Below are positions 47,201 to 59,200 of a DNA stretch of 64,000 bases, piece by piece (position 1 is the first letter of the stretch; each line of letters opens with the position of its first letter). The position numbers and the translations under genes were made by a program. The DNA comes from Saprospiraceae bacterium (lineage in GTDB: Bacteria; Bacteroidota; Bacteroidia; Chitinophagales; Saprospiraceae), in the NCBI GenBank assembly GCA_016717265.1, contig JADKFX010000001.1, forward strand, positions 1,438,501 to 1,502,500, written 5' to 3'. Under the pieces are notes generated by a model, which was given only the letters and a program-made list of their open reading frames with translations, was not told the DNA's origin and did not search any database.

Positions 47201-50200
47201 GCATCCTATACAACAACAGCTCCTGGAAATCCAGGTGGTGTTCTAGGTGGAAGCGGACCTTGGTTATTAGCAAATGATCAAGCGATCGCTGCAGGTGCTT
47301 CGCATATGTTTACACTTACCGTAAATGTTACAATTAATCTGAATGCAAGTTCAGGTGGAAATAATGTTTATACAAAATGCGGACAAGCAATTCCAGGGAA
47401 TCCATCTCCGGGAGAAGGTTTGTATAATCTTTCAAAATTAGATACAAATAATGATGGAACACCAGAAGAAACTTATGAAGCTTGTGGTGATTTACCATAT
47501 GTTACACACGATAAAACATTAGCGAGTATAGTTCCACTTGGTGGAAATATGTATAATGTTACCTACCAAATTGTAGTTAAAAATCTTGGTGGTGTCAATT
47601 CGCAATATGATTTAGTAGATCAAGCAGGATTTGATGATGATATTACCATAAATAACACAACATACACTTCAAATGCCCCTGGAAATCCAGGTGGTCCTTT
47701 AGCTGGTAGTGGTCCATGGACCATGGCAAATAATCAAGCCATTGGAATTGGTTCTACCCATACTTATAATTTAGTTGTAAAAGTCACTTTAGATTTGAAT
47801 GTTGGTTCTGGAGGTGATAATGTTTATAAAAAATGCGGACAAACAATTCCAGGTACTCCGGTAACAGGTGAAGGTTTATTCAATAAATCAAAAATAGACA
47901 CAAATGATGATGGTACCTATGAAGAAACCGATGAAGTTTGTGGAGATTTACCGTACATTATAAGTACTAAAACATTAACAAGTATTACACCTTTAGGCGG
48001 TAATATGTACAATGTAGTTTACCAATTAGTGATAAAGAATTTAGGTGGTGCTTCAGGTCAATATGATTTGAATGATACTCCTGGATTTGATAACGATATT
48101 ACGATTAATACTGCTTCTTATACTTCAAATGCACCTGGAAATGCAGGTGCTGCTTTAGCAGGAAATGGACCTTGGTCATTAGCAAATGATCAGGCAATTA
48201 TTAGTGCAGCAACACATACTTATACACTCACTGTGAAAGTTACCTTAGATTTAACTCCAGGTACAGGTGGCGATAATGTATATACAAAATGTGGACAAGG
48301 AACTCCGGGAAATCCATCACCAGGTGAGGGATTATTTAATGAATCCAGTATGGATAGCAATAACGACGGAATTCCAGAATCTACTAATGAAGTTTGTGGT
48401 GATATACCATACGTAATTCATGATAAAACATTAACTAGTATTTCTCCTCTTGGTGGAAATATGTACAATGTTGTTTATCAAATTGTAGTAACAAATTCAG
48501 GTGGTGCTACGGGTCAATATGATTTGACAGATACTCCTGGTTTTGATGATGATATTGCAATAAATAGCGCATCTTTTACAACAACAGCTCCTGGCCCAAG
48601 CGGTGTTCTTGCTGGAAGTGGTCCTTGGGTTTTAGCCAACGATATAAACATTAGCGCTGGAACAAGTTATACCTATACCCTTACAGTAAAAGTTACAATT
48701 GATTTATCTGCAGGTTCTGGTGGTAACAATACCTATACAAAATGTGGTCAGGGAACTCCTGGTGATCCAACATCTGGCGAAGGATTGTATAATGAGTCTA
48801 AAATAGATAGCAATAATGATGGTGTGCCAGAACAAAAAGATGAAGTTTGCGGCGACCTTCCATACATTACGCATGATAAAACCATTGCTAGTGTTACACC
48901 TTTGGGTGGCAACATGTATAATGTTACTTATAAAATTGTTGTTCAGAATTTAGGTGGTGCATCAGGTCAATATGATTTGAAAGATATACCAGGTTTTGAT
49001 GATGATTTCACAATTAATACGGCATCTTATACTTCAAATGCTCCTGGAAATGCAGGGGGTGCATTGGCAGGAACAGGACCCTGGACTTTAGCAAATAATC
49101 AGGCGATTATTATAGGAGGTATACATACTTATAACCTGTTGGTAAAAACAACTTTGGATTTAACTCCAGGTTCAAGTGGTGATAATATTTATAAAACATG
49201 TGGTACTGCGATTCCAGGGGATCCATCTCCTGGAGAAGGTTTATACAACCAATCTACATTAGATACAAATGATGATGGTACACCGGAAGAAACAGATGAA
49301 GTTTGTACGGATTTACCATTTATAACAAATACAAAAACAATAACTGGTATCACTAATTTAGGTGGTAATATGTACAATGTTACTTACCAAATGGTAGTTA
49401 AAAACCAAGGTGGTGTTTCTGGTCAATATGATTTAACAGATATACCAGGTTTTGATGATGATATTACCATTAATAGCGCATCATTCACTACAACTGCACC
49501 TGGAAATCCTGGTGGAGTATTAGCAGGAATAGGACCCTGGACATTAGCGAATGATCAAACAATTTTAGCCGGTGCTACGCATACATTTACACTTACTGTA
49601 AAAGTTACGATTGACTTAACTGCAACATCCGGTGGAAATAATGTATACACAAAATGTGGACAGGCAATTCCAGGCGATCCAACATCAGGTGAAGGTTTAT
49701 ATAATCAAGCAAAACTGGATTCAAATAATGATGGTGTTGCAGAAGATACAGATGAAGCCTGTGGTGATTTGCCATATGTAATTCATGACAAAACTTTAGT
49801 AAGTATAGCTCCATTAGGTGCTAACATGTATAATGTAACATATCAGGTAATCGTTACAAATTCAGGTGGTGCAGTAGGTCAATATGATTTAACGGATACT
49901 CCTGGATTTGATGATGATATTACAATCAATACTGCATCTTATACATCCAATGCTGCAGGAAATCCTGGTGGTCCGTTAGCAGGTGTAGGACCCTGGGCTT
50001 TATCGAATGATCAAAATATTACTGCTGGAACTAGCCATACATATACCTTGGTTGTAAAAGTTACATTGGATCTTAATCCAGGTTCTGCAGGAGATAATAT
50101 TTATAAAAAATGTGGACAAGGCACACCTGGTGATCCAACATCTGGAGAAGGTTTATACAATGAATCAAAAATTGATATTAATAATGACGGAACACCAGAA

Positions 50201-53200
50201 CAACGGGATGAAGTGTGTGGAGATCTTCCATTTATCACACATGATAAAACGATTGCAAGTGTTGCTCCATTAGGAGGAAATATGTACAATGTTACCTATC
50301 AAATAGTGGTTAAAAACTTGGGTGGTGCAACAGGTCAATATGATTTAACTGATATTCCAGGATTTGATGATGATTTTACAATTAATACAGCATCTTATAC
50401 CTCGAATGCTCCTGGAAATGCAGGAAGTGGATTAGTTGGAATCGGTCCGTGGATTTTAGCAAATGATCAAACGATCTTTGCTGCGGCAACACATACATTT
50501 ACATTAGTTGTAAAAACAACCTTGGATTTAACCCCAGGTTCTGGTGGGGACAATATTTATAAAACTTGTGGTACTTCTATACCAGGAGATCCATCACCAG
50601 GAGAAGGTTTATACAATCAATCAAAATTAGATAGTAATAATGATGGTACTCCAGAAGAAACGGATGAAGTTTGTACGGATTTACCATTTATAACAAATAC
50701 AAAAACAATCACAGGTATTACACCTCTTGGTGGTAACATGTACAATGTTACCTATCAAATGGTAGTAAAAAATCAAGGTGGTGTATCTGGTACCTATGAT
50801 TTAACAGATGTTCCAGGATTTGATGACGATATTACAATCAATAATGCATCCTATACTACAAATGCTCCACTTAATCCAGGTGGTGCACTAGCTGGTACGG
50901 GTCCATGGTCATTAGCAAATGATCAAGTGATCTTAGCAGGCGCAACGCATACGTATACACTTACTGTAAAAGTTACACTTGATTTAAGTGCAACATCCGG
51001 TGGAAATAATGTCTATACAAAATGTGGTCAAGCGATACCTGGTGATCCAACATCCGGAGAAGGATTGTATAATCAGGCAAAACTAGATACAAATAATGAC
51101 GGTATTGCTGAAGATACAGACGAGGCTTGTGGAGATTTACCGTATATCACACATGACAAAACAATTGCAAGTATTGCACCATTAGGTGGCAATATGTTTA
51201 ATGTTACCTATCAAATTGTTGTTAAGAATACAGGCGGAGCAAATGGTCAATACGATTTGACAGATACTCCTGGCTTTGATGATGATATTGAAATTAATAC
51301 TTCTTCTTATACTTCTAATGCTCCAGGGAATGCTGGTTCTGGATTAGTTGGTGTCGGACCTTGGTTATTAGCCAATGACTTAGCAATTATTGCAGGTGCA
51401 ACACATACATACCAATTAGTAGTTAAGGTAACTATAGATTTAGGCCCAACTTCTGGTGGAAATAATAGCTATACTAAATGTGGACAAGCTACACCAGGGG
51501 ATCCAACATCTGGAGAAGGTTTATACAATGAATCAAAAATAGATGCTAATAATGACGGTGTTCCAGAAGAGAAAAAAGAAGCTTGTGGTGATTTACCATT
51601 CATTACAAGTTCTAAATCTATAAGTTCAATATTACCTTTAGGAGGTAATATGTTTAATGTTACTTACCAAATGGTAGTTAAGAATATTGGTGGAGCAACA
51701 GGTACTTATACTTTAGTTGATGCACCAGGTTTTGATGATGACATCGCCGTTAATACAGCAAATTATACTTCAACTGCCCCAGGAAATCCAGGATCAGCAT
51801 TAGCTGGAGTCGGACCTTGGACATTAGCAAGCGCCCAATCTATTTTAGTTGGAGCAACCCACACCTATACGCTTGTAGTAAAAGTTACACTAGACTTAAC
51901 AGCTGGTTCTGGTGGAAATAATGTGTACACAAAATGTGGACAAGGAACACCAGGGGATCCAACATCTGGAGAAGGTTTATATAACCAATCCAAAATGGAT
52001 AGTAATAATGACGGTACTCCAGAAGATGTGGATGAAGTGTGTGCGGATATTCCATTTATCACACATGACAAAACAATTGCAAGTATTGCACCATTAGGAG
52101 GAAACATGTATAATGTTACGTACCAGATAGTTGTTAAAAACTTAGGTGGTGCAAATGGTGAATATGATTTAAGTGATATTCCAGGATTTGATGATGATAT
52201 TACAATTAATACTGCTTCTTATACATCGAATGCTTCAGGAAATCCAGGGGGTGCATTAGCAGGAACTGGTCCATGGACATTAGCAAATAATCAAGCAATA
52301 TTAGTTGGCGCAACACATACTTATTCTATAATTGTAAAAGTTACTTTAGATCTGAATCCAACATCTGGTGGAAATAATCTGTATACAAAATGTGGACAGG
52401 CAACACCTGGTGATCCAACATCTGGAGAAGGCTTATACAATCAATCTAAATTAGATAGTAATAATGATGGTACCCCAGAAGAAACGAAAGAAGTATGTGG
52501 AGACCTACCATTTATTACAAGTACAAAATTATTAACAGGAATCGCTTCCTTAGGTGGAAATATGTACAATGTAACCTACCAATTGACAGTTAAAAATCTT
52601 GGTGGTGCAAATGGACAATATGATTTAACAGATATTCCAGGATATGATGATGATATTACAATAAATACCTCATCTTATACGTCAACTGCTCCAGGAAATG
52701 CTGGCGGACCATTAGTTGGTTCTGGACCTTGGACATTAGCAAATGATCAGGCAATATTGACTGGTGCCACGCATACGTATACATTAACAGTAAAAGTGAC
52801 CATTGACCTAAGTGCCGGTTCTAGTGGAAATAATGCATACACAAAATGTGGACAATCAACACCAGGTAATCCAGCTCCAGGAGAAGGCTTATATAATGAA
52901 GCTAAAATGGATAGCAATAACGATGGCGTTCCAGAAGAGACACCAAAAACTTGTGGAGATCTTCCTTATGTGATTCATAATAAAACCATTTCAAGTATAG
53001 CTCCATTAGGTGGAAACATGTATAACGTTACCTACCAAATTACAGTTAATAATAATGGTGGTGCAACGGGTGTTTATGATTTAACAGATATCCCAGGTTT
53101 TGATGATGATATCGCAATTAACACAGCTTCTTATACATCAACAGCTGCAGGAAATCCAGGTGGACCACTAGCAGGGGTTGGGCCATGGATTTTAGCGAAT

Positions 53201-56200
53201 AATCAGACAATCATTGCGGGTGCAAGTCATACTTATACTCTTGTAGTAAAAGTTACACTTGACTTAACAGCTGGTTCGGGAGGTAATAATGTTTACACAA
53301 AATGTGGACAAGGAACTCCAGGTGATCCGACATCCGGTGAAGGTTTATATAACCAATCTAAAATTGATCATAATGATGATGGCATTCCAGAAGAAACAAA
53401 AGAAGTTTGTGGAGATATTCCATTTATCACGCATGACAAAACAATTGCTAGCATTGCACCATTAGGAGGAAACATGTATAATGTTACCTACCAAATAGTT
53501 GTTAAAAATTTAGGTGGTGCAAATGGTGAATATGATTTAAGTGATATTCCAGGATTTGATGATGATATTACAATTAATACAGCTTCTTATACATCGAATG
53601 CTTCAGGAAATCCAGGGGGCGCATTAGCAGGAACTGGTCCATGGACATTAGCAAATAATCAAGCAATATTAGTTGGCGCAACACATACTTATTCTGTAAT
53701 TGTAAAAGTTACTTTAGATTTGAATCCGACATCTGGTGGAAATAATTTGTACACAAAATGTGGACAAGCAACACCTGGTGACCCAACATCTGGAGAAGGA
53801 TTATATAATCAATCTAAATTAGATAGTAATAATGATGGTACACCGGAAGAAACGAAAGAAGTATGTGGAGACCTACCATTTATTACAAGTACAAAATCAT
53901 TAACAGGAATCGCTTCCTTAGGTGGAAATATGTACAATGTAACTTACCAATTGACAGTTAAAAATCTTGGTGGTGCAAATGGACAATATGATTTAACAGA
54001 TATTCCAGGATATGATGATGATATTACAATAAATACCTCATCTTATACATCAACTGCTCCAGGAAATGCTGGCGGACCATTAGTTGGTTCTGGACCTTGG
54101 ACTTTAGCAAATGATCAGGCAATATTGAATGGTGCCACGCATACGTATACATTAACAGTAAAAGTGACCATTGACCTAAGTGCCGGTTCTAGTGGAAATA
54201 ATGCATACACAAAATGTGGACAATCAACACCAGGTAATCCAGCTCCAGGAGAAGGATTATATAATGAAGCTAAAATGGATAGCAATAATGATGGCGTTCC
54301 AGAAGAGACACCAAAAACTTGTGGAGACTTGCCATATGTAATCCATGATAAAACAATTGCAAGTATTGCTCCATTAGGAGGTAATATGTTTAATGTGACT
54401 TACCAGATTGTTGTAAAAAATAATGGTGGTGCAAATGGAGTATATGATTTAACAGATATCCCAGGCTTTGATGATGATATCACTATTAATAGTGCATCTT
54501 ATACATCAACAGCTGCAGGAAATCCAGGTGGACCATTGGCTGGGGTTGGACCATGGGTATTAGGAAATAATATTGCAATAACTGCAGGTGCAACACAAAC
54601 CTATACATTAATAGTAAAAGTTACACTTGACTTAACAGCAAGTTCTGGAGGAAATAATGTGTACACAAAATGTGGACAAGGAACTCCAGGTGATCCGACA
54701 TCTGGTGAAGGTTTATATAACCAATCTAAAATTGATCATAATGATGATGGTATTCCAGAAGATACAAAAGAAGCTTGTGGAGATTTACCTTCGATTACAC
54801 ATGATAAAACACTGACTTCTATTACACCACTTGGTGCCAATAAATATCAGATAAATTATCAGTTAGTTGTTAAAAATCAAGGCGGTGCAATAGGTCAATA
54901 TGATTTGACAGATATTCCAGGTTTTGATGATGATATTACAATTAATACAACCAGCTTTACTTCAAATGCTCCAGGAAATCCTGGTGCTGCATTAGCAGGA
55001 ACTGGTCCGTGGTTATTAGCTAATAATCAATCCATATCAGCTGGTGCAACGCATACTTACCAACTCGTTGTGAAAGTAACAATTGATCTGAATCCTTCGT
55101 CAGGTGGCAATAATGTTTATAATGCTTGCGGAGCTTTAATTCCTAATAAACCAGTTGCAGGTGAAGGATTATTTAACAGATCAACGATGGACAATAACGA
55201 CGATGGTATAGCTGAAGAAACGCGTGAAGTGTGCGGTGATTTACCATATGTAACAAGTACAAAATCTCTTACCAGCATTGCTCCTCTTGGTGGTAATATG
55301 TATACTGTAACCTACAATATTGATGTAAAAAATATTGGAGGTGCAAATGGTCAATATGATTTATTAGATGTCCCTGCTTTTGATAATGATATTACCATAG
55401 GAACTGCTTCTTTTGCTTCAAACGCACCTGCTAATTCAGGAGCAGCTTTAGCTGGATCAGGTCCATGGACATTAGCAAATGATCAGAATATTCTAGTGGG
55501 CGCAACTCATAATTATACAGTAACTATAAAAGTTACAATTGATCTGAGACCTACTTCAGGTGGAGATAATGTTTACAAACAATGTGGACTTGCAGTTACA
55601 AATGATCCATCTCCAGGAGAAGGATTATACAATGAGGCAAGAATGGATAATAATAATGATGGTACTCCAGAAGAAGTAGATGAAGCTTGTGGCGATTTAC
55701 CATATGTTACCAATACCAAGACCTTAACAAGTATTACACCATTAGGTGGAAACATGTTCCAGGTAAATTATCAAATCGTAGTTAAAAACTTAGGTGGAGT
55801 AACCGGACAATACAATCTTACGGATGCACCAGGATTTGATAATGATATTACAATCAATAATGCATCCTATAGCTCAAATGTAATTGGAAATCCAGGAACT
55901 GCTTTAGCAGGAAGTGGACCCTGGACATTAGCTAGTGATCAAATAATTGCAGTAGGTGCAATTCATACTTACCAATTATTGGTTAAGGTTACGATGGATT
56001 TAAATCCAGGTTCTGGTGGAGATAATGTGTACACTAAATGTGGACAAACAGATCCAGCCGGTCCAAAAGCAGGAGAAGGATTATTCAATGAATCGAGAAT
56101 TGATTCAAATGATGATGGAACTCCGGATGATGTAAGTTCTACTTGTGGAGACATTCCTTATGTTACCAGTACAAAAGTATTGTCAAGCATTATTCCTTTA

Positions 56201-59200
56201 GGTGGAAATTCATACAATGTAAATTACACACTTGAAGTTAAAAACTTAGGTGGTGTGAATGGTCAATATGATTTATTTGACGCTCCAGGATTTGATAATG
56301 ATATTGCTATAAATAATGCAAGTTATACTACTACTGCTCCTGGAAATCCAGGTGGTGCATTAGCAGGTAATGGACCCTGGACTTTAGCAAATGATCAGGC
56401 AATTCTTGTTGGAGCTACACATACCTATCAATTGACTGTAAAAGTTACCTTAGATTTGAATCCAGCATCTGGTGCTGATAATATTTATACAAAATGTGCT
56501 CAGTCTACACCAGGAGATCCTAAATCAGGAGAAGGTTTATATAATGAATCCAGATTAGATAATAATAATGATGGTACACCAGAAGAATTGGATGAGGCAT
56601 GTGGAGATATACCTTATGTTACACATGATAAAACAATTGCTTCCATAATTCCTGTTGGTGGAAATGCATATGATGTTAGCTACCAAATCGTGGTTAAAAA
56701 TTTAGGTGGAGCTAATGGTCAATATGACTTAACTGACATACCTTCATTAGAAAATGATATTACCATTGGAACTGTTTCTTATACTTCTACAGCACCTGGA
56801 AATGCAGGTGGTGCATTAGCTGGAACGGGTCCGTGGAGTTTAGCAAATGATCAGGCAATTTTAACGGGTGCAACACATACCTATGTGGTAAAAGTTAGAG
56901 TTACCATAGATTTAAATCCTGGTTCAGGTGGTGATGATGTATATCTGAAATGTGGTCAATTAATACCAGGTACACCTACTCCGGGAGAAGGATTGTTCAA
57001 CAGATCTAAACTGGATTCCAACAACGACGGAATTCCAGAAGAAACCGATGAGATTTGCGGAGATCTTCCATATGTAACAAGTACAAAGACCTTGACTAGT
57101 ATAAATCCATTAGGTGGAAATATGTATCAGGTAAATTATAAATTGATCGTTAAAAATCTTGGAGGTGCTTTAGGTCAATATGACTTGAAAGATAATCCAG
57201 GTTTTGATAATGATATTGCAATTGGAAGTGCTTCCTTTACTTCTGATGCTCCAGGAAATGCTGGTGCAGCATTAGCAGGGACCGGTCCATGGACATTGGC
57301 AAATGATCAGAATATTCTCGTTGGAGCTACACACAATTACGATTTAAGCGTGAAAGTGACCTTAGATCTAAGACCGGGAACCAGTGGTGATAATCTATAT
57401 AAAAAATGTGGACAATCAACACCAGGAGATCCAACTGTAGGAGAAGGTTTATACAATGAATCTACATTGGATAATAACAATGATGGTACACCGGAAGAAA
57501 AGGATGAAGTATGCGGTGACATTCCTTATGTTACCAGTACAAAAACAATCGTAAGTACGGCACCATTAGGAGGCAATATGTTCCAGGTAACATACAAGAT
57601 TGAAGTGAAGAATCTTGGAGGTGTTGTTGGAGTTTACGATTTGTCTGATGCTCCGGGATTTGATGATGATATCGTTGTTGGAACTGTAAGTTATACTTCT
57701 ACAGTACCTGGAAATCCAGGTGGACCATTAGCAGGCGCCGGACCTTGGAAACTTGCAGATGATCAAGCGATTGTAGTTGGAAATGTACACACCTATACGC
57801 TTACTATGAAGGTAACAATTGACTTGAATCCAGGAACTTCAGGAGACAATGTTTACAATAAATGTGGACAATCTTCTCCAGGAAATCCAAAGAAAGGTGA
57901 AGGTTTATTTAATGAAGCCTTAGTGGATTCTAATAATGACGGTGTAACGGATGATACAAGTAGAATATGTGGTGACTTACCATATGTAACAAGTACAAAA
58001 GTGCTTACAAGTACCACTGCTTTAGGTGGAAATATGTATCAGGTAAATTACTTGATTCAGGTTAAAAATCTTGGTGGTGCTGTTGGGCAATACGATTTAA
58101 AAGATGTAACGGGATTTGAAGATGACATTACTATTGGAAGTGCTAGTTACACATCAACAGCTCCTGGAAATGCAGGTGGCGCTTTAGCTGGTGTTGGACC
58201 ATGGACTTTAGCAAATGATCAGAATATAGCAATTGGTGCAACACATGATTATGTGGTTTCTGTCAAAGTAACAATTGATATGCGTTCAACTTCTGGTGGT
58301 GATAATGTTTATAAAGCTTGCGAGTCAACAACTCCAGGCCAACCAAAAGCAGGTGAAGGATTATATAATAAAGCTGTTTTGGATAATAATAATGATGGTA
58401 CTCCTGAAGAAACGGATGAAGCTTGTGGTGACTTACCATTTGTGACACACGAGAAAATTTTCAGTAGCGTATCCTTGCTTGGAGTAAATATGTTCCAGGT
58501 GAATTACAAAATCGTTGTTAAAAATCTTGGAGGTGCAGTAGGTCAATATAATTTGATCGATGCTCCTGCTTTTGATGATGATATCGCCATTAGCAATCCT
58601 AGTTACACTTCAAATGCACCTGGGAATGCAGGTGGTAATTTAGCTGGAAGTGGACCTTGGACATTAGCCAATGATCAATCTATTGCAGTTGGTGCAACAC
58701 ATACTTATGACTTAACTGCGAAAGTGACTTATGATGCCACACCAGCATCTGGTGGGGATAATAAATATAAAAAATGCGGATTGTCAAATCCAAATCTTCC
58801 AGTAGCCGGCGAAGGTTTATTTAATCAGTCAAGGTTAGATAATAATGATGACGGTATACCTGAAGAAACGGATGAAGTATGTGGTGACTTACCGGATATT
58901 GCAAAATACGGTAGTAAAGTTTGGAATGACCTGGATGGTGATGGTAGACGGGAAGCAGGCGAACCTGGAATTCCAAATGTTACCGTAATCTTATATGATG
59001 CAGTTACAAATGTTGCAGAACGGGTAACGACAACAGATGCAAACGGAAAATATTTGTTTGAGAATTTGAAATCCAAAGCATATTATGCAAAATATGTATT
59101 GCCTTCTGGCTACGTATACACAATTCCTAATGTTGGCTTGGATTCATTAGATAGTGATGTTGACGGAAGTAATGGTCCGGGTACAAATGGAACTACTGTG

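Noticed and set aside
51865..52107. Minus-strand open frames of 60-80 codons recurring in the repeat array
   Set aside because: They recur with the repeats because the reverse frame is poor in stops there. No start context, family or independent conservation supports them.
47039..58888. Regularly spaced long repeats as a CRISPR-like or satellite array
   Set aside because: The 456-bp period is a multiple of three, the frame is open throughout, and the units code for conserved protein motifs.
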